The position numbers were made by a program, and so were the translations under genes. Of a stretch of DNA of 22,204 bases, positions 6,996 through 14,172 are shown one piece after another (within the stretch, counting starts at the first letter, position 1; every line of letters starts with the position of its first letter). The stretch lies in the IMG/VR virus record IMGVR_UViG_3300046369_000854, positions 1 through 22,204 of that record; one strand, 5' to 3'. This DNA is from a virus. The notes beneath the pieces are model-generated. The model was not told the DNA's origin, ran no database searches, and saw only the letters and a program-made list of their open reading frames with translations.

Positions 6996-8657
6996 GTTAA
7001 TTTGTCTGCCTTGGTTATTGTAGTATGGTAATACTTCAACTTCCTCATCAGTAATGTTGTCTATTGCAAAGTTTAAATTCATTCCATTAGTAAATCTTTT
7101 TGTAATATATACACTAAGTTTTGTAAGATCTTCTAGGAACTCTTGTCCTTCTGAAAGAACGTCATAAGGTCCAGGTGCTCTATCAAACTGTCCTGAATAT
7201 TGTACTTTATAATTTACGTCTTTAAACATCTGTTGCCATGTAATAACACCAACATACTCTGGTATTCTAGTTTGGTCTGTATCATTAACTTTTAGATTAA
7301 TACTAAAAGGTCCCCATGTATTAGCAAATCTAATACCCTGAGTATCATACGCACCTGAATTATTATATTTTGCATTATAATAAATTTCTTCATTTATTTG
7401 TTCAGTTAAAAGATTTCCATCTGCATCATATGTAGCAGGTGCAACCAATACTGTTTCTGAATATGGTGCTGTATATTCTATCGCTTCTTCAAATTCGTAT
7501 TTAAAAATACTGATGGCACCAAATCCTATTTCATACCCAACTCCTTCCTCTGGAAGTAATTCTTCATTAGGATCTACAAAAGCATCACCATAAAGTTCAT
7601 ATAAGTTAGGTCTCCTATAACTGGTACCTACATTAAAAAAGAACTGATCTTTTGCAATACCTAATCTTAGAGCATTTTGATCATTGTTTCCGTATCTAAT
7701 ACCAAAGTTGTATTCTAAGGCAAACTTGGCATTTACACTAAAAAAGGCTCCGTAATTGTCTTGTTCTTGTTCCATGTATTGATCTTTGCTACCATCAACA
7801 CCATAAGTGACATCTAATAAATTAGATAATTTTGCTGTATCGCCTACTCTAAAAAAGTCTCTGCTACTTTCATTTTGATATGTACTAACACCTTCAGTAA
7901 AATATTCTGCTTTGTCTTCTGATCTTCCTATTGTGAAGTATTCGTTTCTAATACTTACTGTGAATCTTTCTCCGTCCTGTAAGCAATCGTTACTTTGTGT
8001 CCAACTAGCAGTATAACAATTATCATAATCGTATTCATAATCTGTTGCAGTAACATACAATGTAAAGTCACCTGCATCTGCAATAATTTTTGCACTAGTA
8101 TTTTCGTAAGTGTCTTCTTCTTCGTTATCGTTTCTTGCATTTTGCTTTACAGAAAAATCTGTAATCTGCATCCAGTTTGTAGGTGCTACTGAGATATACC
8201 TATGTGACTGATTACCAAGTCTGCCTGTTACACCTTTCTTAATTAAGTCTTTTATTAAAACTGTACCACCAATACTTCCTGAGCCATACATTACACTATT
8301 GGCTCCGCTAATTACTTTAACATCTTCCCCTGATACAATATCATGTGCAAAGTCATACCAACCTGAACCAGGTGTATTTTGCGGTATACCATTTCTGTAA
8401 ACTGCTGTATGTACAGATTGTGTACCTCGCTCTCTGAATAAAACATTGCCTCCATAGCCTCCTGCTATGTAAGTAACATCAGGCATAATACTGGTAATTA
8501 ATTTTGTATCAGTAAGTGAATCTGTTTCTGTTGCCTTAACTTCTTGTGCAATAACAATTACTTCTTCTACATCTTCAGCAAGTGCATAGGCTGTCCAAAG
8601 TGGTAAAGTAATAACGATTGCAATTTTAATTATATTCTCATAAAGGAATCTTTCCAT
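6972..8657 (-). CDS. Phage-encoded TonB-dependent outer-membrane receptor
   Basis: TonB-dependent receptors are outer-membrane beta-barrels that import iron chelates, vitamin B12 or other large nutrients using TonB energy. This 561-residue protein has a signal peptide (basic start, hydrophobic 12-25, ALA cleavage site at 25-27), a TonB-box-like EEVIVIA at 31-37, and a plug domain ending in YGSGSIGGTVLIKD at 124-137 with VYRNGIP at 86-92 where the family has its VDGVP-like motif. The rest is strand-rich and ends in QINLTLQYNW, a barrel end with a terminal aromatic. It is short for the family (about 600-900). The ATG at 8657 has GGAG nine bases upstream; an ATG at 8678 has none. It has its own consensus promoter and follows a terminator. 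The ligand is unknown. A role in superinfection exclusion or nutrient uptake during infection is inference. Confidence 0.9.
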   Translation of the reverse strand: MERFLYENIIKIAIVITLPLWTAYALAEDVEEVIVIAQEVKATETDSLTDTKLITSIMPDVTYIAGGYGGNVLFRERGTQSVHTAVYRNGIPQNTPGSGWYDFAHDIVSGEDVKVISGANSVMYGSGSIGGTVLIKDLIKKGVTGRLGNQSHRYISVAPTNWMQITDFSVKQNARNDNEEEDTYENTSAKIIADAGDFTLYVTATDYEYDYDNCYTASWTQSNDCLQDGERFTVSIRNEYFTIGRSEDKAEYFTEGVSTYQNESSRDFFRVGDTAKLSNLLDVTYGVDGSKDQYMEQEQDNYGAFFSVNAKFALEYNFGIRYGNNDQNALRLGIAKDQFFFNVGTSYRRPNLYELYGDAFVDPNEELLPEEGVGYEIGFGAISIFKYEFEEAIEYTAPYSETVLVAPATYDADGNLLTEQINEEIYYNAKYNNSGAYDTQGIRFANTWGPFSINLKVNDTDQTRIPEYVGVITWQQMFKDVNYKVQYSGQFDRAPGPYDVLSEGQEFLEDLTKLSVYITKRFTNGMNLNFAIDNITDEEVEVLPYYNNQGRQINLTLQYNW

Positions 8658-8702
8658 TTTTAAATTCTCCGTGACCATTTAGTCATAATAGTTTTAGTAT
8701 TA

Positions 8703-8730
8703 ATTATACACGAACAATATGTTTTGTCAA
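8703..8730 (-). promoter_or_regulatory. Perfect-hexamer sigma-70 promoter for the TonB-dependent receptor
   Basis: On the minus strand TTGACA (8730-8725) and TATAAT (8708-8703) are both perfect, with a 16-base spacer. The predicted leader is about 40 bases and contains the GGAG ribosome binding site. It lies just after the terminator that closes the AAA+ gene, so the receptor is an independent unit readable by unmodified host RNA polymerase. Confidence 0.8.
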
Positions 8731-8733
8731 GCA

Positions 8734-8770
8734 TAAAAAAGAAGAAACCCCCAAATAAATGAGGGTTTCT
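8734..8770 (-). terminator. Rho-independent terminator after the AAA+ ATPase gene
   Basis: On the minus strand AGAAACCCTC pairs with GGGGGTTTCT (10 pairs, one of them T-G) around an eight-base loop, followed by TCTTTTTT. It separates the AAA+ ATPase gene from the receptor promoter. Confidence 0.85.
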
Positions 8771-8774
8771 AAAA

Positions 8775-8802
8775 GTGTTCAAAGTGGGAGGGTTTTGAAC
8801 AC
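8775..8802 (-). repeat. Second hairpin between the AAA+ gene and the terminator
   Basis: A perfect 9-base inverted repeat, GTGTTCAAA / TTTGAACAC, encloses a 10-base loop, 19 bases past the AAA+ stop codon and just before the terminator. No T-run follows it directly. It may shield the 3' end of the AAA+ mRNA from exonucleases or assist termination. Confidence 0.65.
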
Positions 8803-8821
8803 TAGGGGGAACATGGGAGAC

Positions 8822-9853
8822 CTACTTATCGATCAGTCTCCTCATGCAAGTTGACTCTGCCAATTGTTTCCAATTATCGAAATCCATCTTGGCCAAGTCA
8901 GCAATTTTAAGTACCATTCTTAAACTAAGTTCCCTAAGTCTAGCACTTTTCAAAACCATAAAGTCTACTATTTCCTTTTCAAACTCTTTACTAAAGCCAT
9001 ATGATTTCAACATACCGTCTCTAATAATTTGATTAATTCTAATAAACTTATCACTAGTAGTATCCATTCCAAGATCAATGTAATGACATCTACTCATTAA
9101 TGCTTCTAAGTGATCTTGTATTTTCTTACTTCTAACATTTTCAAAGTTTACATTAGTAATAAAAATTACACCACCTGAGAATTCAAACCTATCAGGAATG
9201 CCTTCTCTTCTTAAAGCCTGTGATTCTGCTTTCCAACTAATTGTTCTCTTTTTACCAGAGTCCAAAACAGCCTTCAACATGTTCAAACATACCTCATCAA
9301 ACAAAATGCTATCACAGTCATCAAATACAAGTATGTCACCTTTGTTTGAATTATTGTATAGAGTCTGGTAGAGTCCAATTGGTGTCATTGAACCTTTTAC
9401 AACTTCTGTTCTTGGAGGTTGTCCTGACAGTTTTGTCATTGAGTCGTATTCATCAAGTATAGTCTCTACACCAAAACTTTTACCAACTCCTGGAGGGCCA
9501 CTTACTATAAGTCCTCTTACTGTACCATTTGCAACTGCATCAGTCATTTGATCTAAAACAGCAAACCTTCCAGCAATTCTATCCATTGCCTGTTGTTGCG
9601 TTTCTTTTTTCTTTTTAGTCTTCTTGACTGGCATTGTAGATTGATAATCTTCTTTACTAGCAGGTTCAACACTAAGTGGTGAGTCAACTAAAATTCTAAC
9701 TCTTTTAGCATTTGGTCCCATTAAAGAACTACCATCAACAGTAACAAAAGCACCTTTCTTTCCAAAGGTTAATTGTTTTACTACTGGGAATACCGCATCT
9801 TTAATAGGTGCATTACGGTAAGTACCTTTTTTAATTTTTACAAAGTTTTGCAT
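8822..9853 (-). CDS. AAA+ ATPase of unknown role
   Basis: The 343-residue protein has Walker A GPPGVGKS at 119-126, Walker B ILVFDDCD at 174-181 and a sensor-1 strand VIFITN at 229-234. A lysine-rich linker (KKTKKKK, about 77-83) joins this to an N-terminal domain of about 60 residues that looks like a small beta-barrel, possibly KOW- or SH3-like. It is not the clamp loader gp44, whose N-terminal signature is absent. I recall similar ATPases in marine T4-like phages; remodelling of a replication or recombination complex is a guess. The ATG at 9853 has GGGAGGAAAT just before it; a GTG at 9865 lies inside that ribosome binding region and is unlikely. It has its own promoter and ends at two hairpins. 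Confidence 0.88.
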   Translation of the reverse strand: MQNFVKIKKGTYRNAPIKDAVFPVVKQLTFGKKGAFVTVDGSSLMGPNAKRVRILVDSPLSVEPASKEDYQSTMPVKKTKKKKETQQQAMDRIAGRFAVLDQMTDAVANGTVRGLIVSGPPGVGKSFGVETILDEYDSMTKLSGQPPRTEVVKGSMTPIGLYQTLYNNSNKGDILVFDDCDSILFDEVCLNMLKAVLDSGKKRTISWKAESQALRREGIPDRFEFSGGVIFITNVNFENVRSKKIQDHLEALMSRCHYIDLGMDTTSDKFIRINQIIRDGMLKSYGFSKEFEKEIVDFMVLKSARLRELSLRMVLKIADLAKMDFDNWKQLAESTCMRRLIDK

Positions 9854-9888
9854 ATTTCCTCCCACGGATTAATTAAACTTACTATATA

Positions 9889-9916
9889 AGTATAACAAAT
9901 TTTCTATATTTGTCAA
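9889..9916 (-). promoter_or_regulatory. Sigma-70 promoter for the AAA+ ATPase gene
   Basis: On the minus strand TTGACA (9916-9911), a 16-base spacer and TATACT (9894-9889). The predicted leader is about 30 bases and holds a strong GGAGG. The -35 box contains the TGA stop codon of the 51-residue gene upstream. Confidence 0.75.
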
Positions 9917-10068
9917 CCTATAATGTTAGATAAAACAGAAAAGAATATCCAAATACCAATTATAGTACCAATGACTTCTTCTAAGCCACCAGATGCATTA
10001 TCAAGCAACATATTAATAGTCCAAATAATTGAACCTATAATGCCTAATCCGCCTATAAATGATAACAT
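9913..10068 (-). CDS. 51-residue two-helix membrane peptide
   Basis: A short frame encodes 51 residues with two hydrophobic segments, roughly residues 4-21 (FIGGLGIIGSIIWTINML) and 31-50 (VIGTIIGIWIFFSVLSNIIG), joined by a polar DNASGGLEE loop. Its own sigma-70 promoter lies upstream and GGAG stands six bases before the ATG, both strong support for a real gene. Its stop lies inside the -35 box of the next promoter. A small two-helix membrane peptide could modify the host inner membrane or act as a holin-like or antiholin-like protein; nothing decides between these. Confidence 0.72.
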   Translation of the reverse strand: MLSFIGGLGIIGSIIWTINMLLDNASGGLEEVIGTIIGIWIFFSVLSNIIG

Positions 10069-10100
10069 ATATTACTCCTATTTCCTAACTAACTATATAT

Positions 10101-10128
10101 AGTATAGCATTTTTTGGAGTATTGTCAA
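10101..10128 (-). promoter_or_regulatory. Sigma-70 promoter for the 51-residue membrane peptide
   Basis: On the minus strand TTGACA (10128-10123), a 16-base spacer and TATACT (10106-10101). The predicted leader is about 26 bases and contains the GGAG ribosome binding site. It sits just past the stop of the glycosyltransferase-like gene. Confidence 0.75.
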
Positions 10129-10135
10129 CCTTTTT

Positions 10136-11308
10136 TTATTGATTTATTAGGAGGGATTGGTTATGTTTTAGTATTGGCATCATATCCCAATACATTTCAT
10201 GTAGTTCTTCTATGGGTTTGTCATTAAGTTCTTTAACAACATCAGTCACCATATTTACTTTCTTTATGGGGTCTATTTCATTATCATAATCTTCGTTCCA
10301 ATAATTACTAAATGTTTTATATCCCATACTTCTTAAATGGTCTAAAGTACCTGTACAACAATAGATTACCTGTGGATGTAAATTTAACATAGGTCGTGTT
10401 GTTTTTTCAGTAATAAACATTTCTGTATGAAAAGGTTTGAGATAATTATTTAATTCTTCATCATCAAATTGATCTGCAAGTGTATAACATTCTGAACTTT
10501 CAGTAGTTACAGTAAAATAAGAATTTTCATATACATATCTGTAATCACCTACTTTATTCCAGTCTCCACCATCATCTCCTGTCCATTCTACAATTTCAAA
10601 TAATGTATCAAATGCTGTCTGCCAATCACCTTTAATATCGCATTGTATAGGTAAAAGTTTTTGTAATTCTTCTGGCACAGAAAACTGTGGCATAAAATCT
10701 ACATCTTTATAGTAATGAAAACTAGTTAATTTATCTGTCTCTATTAATCCCTTTTCCCACATAGACAGCATAAATCTCTGTCTGTGTGCTAACATATTTC
10801 TATTAAAACAATTAAATTTATGTTTTCTAATATCTGTGGGTGCTTCTGTAGTAAATTTTAAATAATCGTAATATCTTTTATTCTTACCATATAGTTCAAA
10901 ACCAAAGTGTTCATAATCACAATTTATTTTACCGTCATTTGGAGCATGTAAAGAATGCCATTTATTATATGAACTTTCTACTGTAGCACTTGCTGATAGA
11001 AATGTAATATTTTCTAATGGTATATTATATTTTTTTGCAAATTTGTGTATTGTGCCTGCCCACCATTCACCATTGACTAACCATAAGGTACCTTCACTAG
11101 TATACCTAAAAATTATATCTATTTGTTTTGAATAACTTGGGTCTGCTTCTAATTTGTTTACAAGATCTTTTGTAAGTGTTACTGAAAAATCTTCAAAATT
11201 AGTTCTTGCTCTTTCTTCGCAGTCTTGTAAATTAAAGTGATGGACTATTCTATCACTATGTCTTCCATTCCTGCCGTTCTCAATCTCGTTATGTGTCCTA
11301 TCTGCCAT
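10136..11308 (-). CDS. Glycosyltransferase-like protein (GT10/fucosyltransferase-like C-terminus)
   Basis: The C-terminal third of this 390-residue protein carries FITEKTTRPMLNLHPQVIY (298-316) and LRSMGYKTFSNYWNEDYD (325-342). This pattern resembles the donor-binding end of fucosyltransferase-like proteins found in marine viruses. Earlier parts (WLVNGEWWAGTIHKFAKKY, 76-94; FNCFNRNMLAHRQRF, 165-179) fit a glycosyltransferase-B style protein but carry no definite motif. It would transfer a sugar from a nucleotide donor to an unknown acceptor such as a virion protein, host surface glycan or DNA. Its only possible start overlaps the end of uvsY by 64 bases; no ATG, GTG or TTG follows within the next 100 codons or so. 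It is the last gene of the gp32-uvsX-uvsY run. Confidence 0.6.
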   Translation of the reverse strand: MADRTHNEIENGRNGRHSDRIVHHFNLQDCEERARTNFEDFSVTLTKDLVNKLEADPSYSKQIDIIFRYTSEGTLWLVNGEWWAGTIHKFAKKYNIPLENITFLSASATVESSYNKWHSLHAPNDGKINCDYEHFGFELYGKNKRYYDYLKFTTEAPTDIRKHKFNCFNRNMLAHRQRFMLSMWEKGLIETDKLTSFHYYKDVDFMPQFSVPEELQKLLPIQCDIKGDWQTAFDTLFEIVEWTGDDGGDWNKVGDYRYVYENSYFTVTTESSECYTLADQFDDEELNNYLKPFHTEMFITEKTTRPMLNLHPQVIYCCTGTLDHLRSMGYKTFSNYWNEDYDNEIDPIKKVNMVTDVVKELNDKPIEELHEMYWDMMPILKHNQSLLINQ

Positions 11309-11706
11309 TGCTTTGTATCCAATCCTTTCATTATGCCTAAGTATTTATTTCTCAAAAGGCTAAATTGGTTCACAAGGTGAGTTAGATCTATAACTGATTG
11401 TTCACCATCTACAAACTTATCTGCATCTCTACTGCTCAAAGTTCTATTATAATTTTCCAAATATTTTCTGAATGTTTTAGAACGTTCTTTGCGAAGTTCT
11501 ATATTTAGATGTTCGAGAATTGCTTCAATCTCTTGTAGTTGATTGAAGCGAAACTCTGTCAGACCGGGTAGGGAGGAGGAGGCTTTCTCCAAACTCCCTT
11601 TGATCTTTACTTCCCATCTTGCTTCGTTCAATTCTTTTTCGTAATACTCGATTGCCGGAACTATATTACCTAAGTCTTGAACAATATTATTATAATGGGT
11701 AGCCAT
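11245..11706 (-). CDS. uvsY: UvsY-like recombination mediator
   Basis: UvsY helps load UvsX recombinase on gp32-coated single-stranded DNA. The 153-residue protein is mostly helical and charged, a little longer than T4 UvsY (137). The stretch from FRKYLENYNRTLSSRDADKF to the end (GLDTKQWQIGHITRLRTAG) resembles the UvsY of cyanophages as I recall it. The location, two genes after uvsX and in the gp32 operon, supports the call. GGGAATAAT precedes the ATG, a weak ribosome binding site. Its last 64 bases also encode the start of the glycosyltransferase-like protein in another frame. Confidence 0.82.
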   Translation of the reverse strand: MATHYNNIVQDLGNIVPAIEYYEKELNEARWEVKIKGSLEKASSSLPGLTEFRFNQLQEIEAILEHLNIELRKERSKTFRKYLENYNRTLSSRDADKFVDGEQSVIDLTHLVNQFSLLRNKYLGIMKGLDTKQWQIGHITRLRTAGMEDIVIE

Positions 11707-11709
11707 ATA

Positions 11710-11943
11710 TTATTCCCAATCCTCTTCGTCATCATCATCGTCTAATCCGAATTCATAATGACTAATTAGTGCCGCCTTCATTACTGAATCAAATTGATTT
11801 AGATTGTCTTCTACTTCTGATATATCCAATTGATCATCAAAAACTCTTACAATCTCTTCAGCAACATGAAGTCGTTCCTTTACTGCTACATATGGTTTAA
11901 CACTATCCCATATATTATAAAGTAACTCTATATCAGGATTCAT
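11710..11943 (-). CDS. Small acidic protein between uvsX and uvsY
   Basis: This 77-residue protein is helical and ends in a strongly acidic tail (GLDDDDDEEDWE). It overlaps the end of uvsX by 11 bases and ends three bases before uvsY, with GGAGG upstream of its ATG. I recognise no family. Its position suggests a helper in presynaptic filament assembly, and the acidic tail could contact UvsX, UvsY or gp32, much as gp32's own acidic tail does in T4. This is inference from context. Confidence 0.75.
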   Translation of the reverse strand: MNPDIELLYNIWDSVKPYVAVKERLHVAEEIVRVFDDQLDISEVEDNLNQFDSVMKAALISHYEFGLDDDDDEEDWE

Positions 11944-13039
11944 CTGTATAATCCTCCATATTAGGTTCTAGTTCTTCTGGATCAATATCTTCTATTACAT
12001 CATCCTGTGCTATAGGATTTTGACCCCATTCATCTAAAATTACTTGAAGTTTATCATCAGTCCAGCCTTTTCTGAACTCTTTGATTTCTTCACCAGTAAC
12101 TGGCGATACATAAGAAAGTTTGTTGCCGACTTTAACCACAATGCCTTTTGCTTCTAACATTTCTAACATACCACTATAAGGGTCCATTCCTGTTTCATAT
12201 GGAATCTTGATCTGCACACCTTCAAAAGGTTTACTGTATCTTGACTTCATAACTTTACAGGCGGCTCTTATACCTTGCACAGAAGATACTTTGTTTCCGT
12301 CTGCATCTTCTTTTAGTTTTAGTTTTTTAATTGCAACTACAATACTTGATGCATAGATAAAGCCTTGACCACCTGAGATCTTGTCGTCTGGGTCAAACAT
12401 ATCTTGTGATGCATATGTATGGTTAGTTGCTACAATACCAATTGGAAATGGTGCAATTTGGTTAACTGTGTTTCTAACTAAAGACGCCAATGCCTTTGGT
12501 TTTCTACCCATATCACCTTTCATATCACCTTTCTCAAATTGAGTTACGTCAGTAGGAGTTAATAACATTCCTAAACTATCTATAACAAATAGTAATTTAG
12601 GCATATCTTCATATGCCATATCGCCATAATTGTTTTTGTAGTCTTTCATAAATTCACTTATTGCTTTAGCAACATCGTCAATCATTGAAACACTAATTTT
12701 TAATAGTTTTTCTGGTGACGTATCAACATCCAATGCCTGTAACCATTGTTCATCCAATGCATTCTCAGAGTCAAATAATACTACTTGACATCCTTGATCT
12801 TGTGCATTTTTAACAATGTTTCCAGAACATATAAACGATTTACCAGAACCTGATTCACCTGCAAATACACTAACTTTACCTAGTGGGATACCTCCATTGA
12901 AGTCCCCACTTATTAGGTAGTCTAATGTTTTGTTACCAGTACTAATCCAATCCTTTGGGTCATGGAATCCAGCACTAATACCAGTTATGCTTTTGGTTAA
13001 ACCGGTTCTGAACTTTGTTAAGTCAAATGGCTTTTGCAT
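11933..13039 (-). CDS. uvsX: UvsX recombinase (RecA family)
   Basis: UvsX is the T4 strand-exchange recombinase that pairs homologous DNA during recombination-dependent replication and repair. The 368-residue protein has Walker A GESGSGKS at 61-68, Walker B LLFVIDSLG at 149-157 and the IPLGKVSVFAGE lead-in typical of UvsX and RecA. The C-terminal 30 residues are acidic (DDVIEDIDPEELEPNMEDY), as in RecA. GGAGAG precedes the ATG. It starts nine bases after gp32 and is followed by overlapping small genes, so gp32, uvsX and uvsY should be made together. Confidence 0.96.
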   Translation of the reverse strand: MQKPFDLTKFRTGLTKSITGISAGFHDPKDWISTGNKTLDYLISGDFNGGIPLGKVSVFAGESGSGKSFICSGNIVKNAQDQGCQVVLFDSENALDEQWLQALDVDTSPEKLLKISVSMIDDVAKAISEFMKDYKNNYGDMAYEDMPKLLFVIDSLGMLLTPTDVTQFEKGDMKGDMGRKPKALASLVRNTVNQIAPFPIGIVATNHTYASQDMFDPDDKISGGQGFIYASSIVVAIKKLKLKEDADGNKVSSVQGIRAACKVMKSRYSKPFEGVQIKIPYETGMDPYSGMLEMLEAKGIVVKVGNKLSYVSPVTGEEIKEFRKGWTDDKLQVILDEWGQNPIAQDDVIEDIDPEELEPNMEDYTDES

Positions 13040-13048
13040 AATCTCTCC

Positions 13049-14065
13049 TTACGACTGTCTGTTTCTGATCATGTTAAGAATATCATCTGCTGATTTCTTA
13101 CCAGTATCTCCTGCAGGAGCAGTTGCTACTGTTTCAGCCGCTGGTGCTGGTGCAGTCTCTACCGCTGGTGCAGTTGTTTCCGCTACTACAGGTTCTGGAG
13201 CACTTACAGGTGCCACACTCTCTGTTGTAGTTGTTTGTACAGTTTGAGCTGGAGCCACAGTTGCCTGTGTTTTTGTTCCAGTATCAAGTCCATAGGGTTT
13301 GAAAAAGTTGCCCCATTTTTCTGGGTCATACAGTTCTCCATCTACTGATGCTTGGAACATCTCTGCTATCGCTTGTACACCTTCTGCTGTTGGTTTAGCA
13401 GGAAGGAAGTCGTTTAAGTTATACAAACCATGTGTATCAATTGCCGCTAAATTCTCTTCAGTAAGACCACTTTCTTTTCGTGCCCATTTACTTGTAGAAT
13501 AGTCTGCGTATTGACCTTTGGTTGTTTTAGATAATCTAAAGTCAGTACCTGCAACATAGTCTGTTGGAAGGTTTTCCATCTCTGGGTCCATAAGTGCTGA
13601 TTTGATTATGTTAAATATTTGAGGACCAATTACAAATCTTCTAATTGGATTCTCTGGTGATGTTTCATCTAAAGGATTTTCATTTACAAACCCTTGGAAA
13701 ATGTAACTTCTTTTTTTCCAGTACTTTCTACCCATGTCTTCGAGACTTGGATCTTTAAACCAAGGACGTACCTCAGTTAATACTGGACATGTTTCGCCAA
13801 ACATTTCCATACAAGGAACTTGTACAGTTGTTGGCTTTTGATCACCGCCTACTATTCCTGGGAATGTAAGTCTGATCATTTGTCGTTCTACCCAAAAGAA
13901 CGTGTTGTTTGGATCACTGTCAGGCAGGAATCGTAGTAAAGTACTACTTCCTTCGTCTATGTTCCAAAATGGGTATATTGCGTTATCGCTTTGAGCTTGG
14001 GAGTTACCTTTGGATTTGCTTTCCATTGATTGTAACTTTGCTCTTATTTCTGCTAATGAGGCCAT
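13049..14065 (-). CDS. 32: Single-stranded DNA-binding protein gp32
   Basis: gp32 coats single-stranded DNA in replication, recombination and repair. The 338-residue protein matches marine gp32 versions: a basic N-terminal helix with MESKSKGN (14-21), YPFWNIDEGSSTLLRFLPD (31-49), FFWVERQMIRLTF (56-68), and CMEMFGETCPVL with Cys85 and Cys93. T4 uses His and three Cys for zinc, so the zinc site here is reduced or absent. From about residue 257 the tail is rich in Ala, Pro, Thr, Val and Glu and ends in a short charged helix (KKSADDILNMIRNRQS). I chose 14065 because GGAG lies eight bases upstream; an ATG at 14089 lacks one. It has its own sigma-70 promoter and a hairpin in the leader, suggesting autogenous control as in T4. 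Confidence 0.93.
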   Translation of the reverse strand: MASLAEIRAKLQSMESKSKGNSQAQSDNAIYPFWNIDEGSSTLLRFLPDSDPNNTFFWVERQMIRLTFPGIVGGDQKPTTVQVPCMEMFGETCPVLTEVRPWFKDPSLEDMGRKYWKKRSYIFQGFVNENPLDETSPENPIRRFVIGPQIFNIIKSALMDPEMENLPTDYVAGTDFRLSKTTKGQYADYSTSKWARKESGLTEENLAAIDTHGLYNLNDFLPAKPTAEGVQAIAEMFQASVDGELYDPEKWGNFFKPYGLDTGTKTQATVAPAQTVQTTTTESVAPVSAPEPVVAETTAPAVETAPAPAAETVATAPAGDTGKKSADDILNMIRNRQS

Positions 14066-14093
14066 GATATTTTCTCCTATATTTGCCATGTTC

Positions 14094-14121
14094 GTAATAC
14101 CTTCTGTGTTTAGGGTATTAC
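14094..14121 (-). promoter_or_regulatory. Leader hairpin of gp32 mRNA, possible translational operator
   Basis: A perfect 8-base inverted repeat (GTAATACC / GGTATTAC) with a 12-base loop lies between the predicted transcription start (about 14124) and the gp32 Shine-Dalgarno. In T4, gp32 represses its own translation by binding from a structured 5' leader. The structure here is simpler and its role is inference. Confidence 0.5.
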
Positions 14122-14130
14122 TAGTTTTTT

Positions 14131-14159
14131 ATTATAATGCCAAGATGTAAAAAAGTCAA
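14131..14159 (-). promoter_or_regulatory. Sigma-70 promoter for the gp32-uvsX-uvsY operon
   Basis: On the minus strand TTGACT (14159-14154), a 17-base spacer and TATAAT (14136-14131). A perfect 11-base inverted repeat (14146-14172, TGTAAAAAAGT / ACTTTTTTACA) overlaps the -35 box and could be an operator or a terminator for the gene upstream. The predicted gp32 leader is about 60 bases. Confidence 0.7.
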
Positions 14160-14172
14160 GAACTTTTTTACA
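14146..14172. repeat. Perfect inverted repeat over the gp32 promoter -35
   Basis: TGTAAAAAAGT and ACTTTTTTACA (11 bases each, 5-base loop). On the minus strand the right arm ends in a T-run, so it may weakly terminate transcription from the 715-residue gene. Because it covers the -35 box it could also bind a dimeric regulator. Confidence 0.55.

Noticed and set aside
8822-9853. AAA+ ATPase as the clamp-loader large subunit gp44
   Set aside because: The N-terminal signature of gp44 is missing, and the protein has an extra small-barrel-like N-terminal domain and a lysine-rich linker instead.
11336-11352. AATAAATACTTAGG late-box-like sequence within uvsY
   Set aside because: It encodes RNKYLG in a conserved part of UvsY and no start codon follows at the five-base spacing seen elsewhere.
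12930-13247. Plus-strand open frame opposite uvsX and gp32 (Ala/Val/Ser-rich)
   Set aside because: It is the antisense of the Ala/Pro/Thr-rich gp32 tail and the uvsX start, with no ribosome binding site or promoter of its own.
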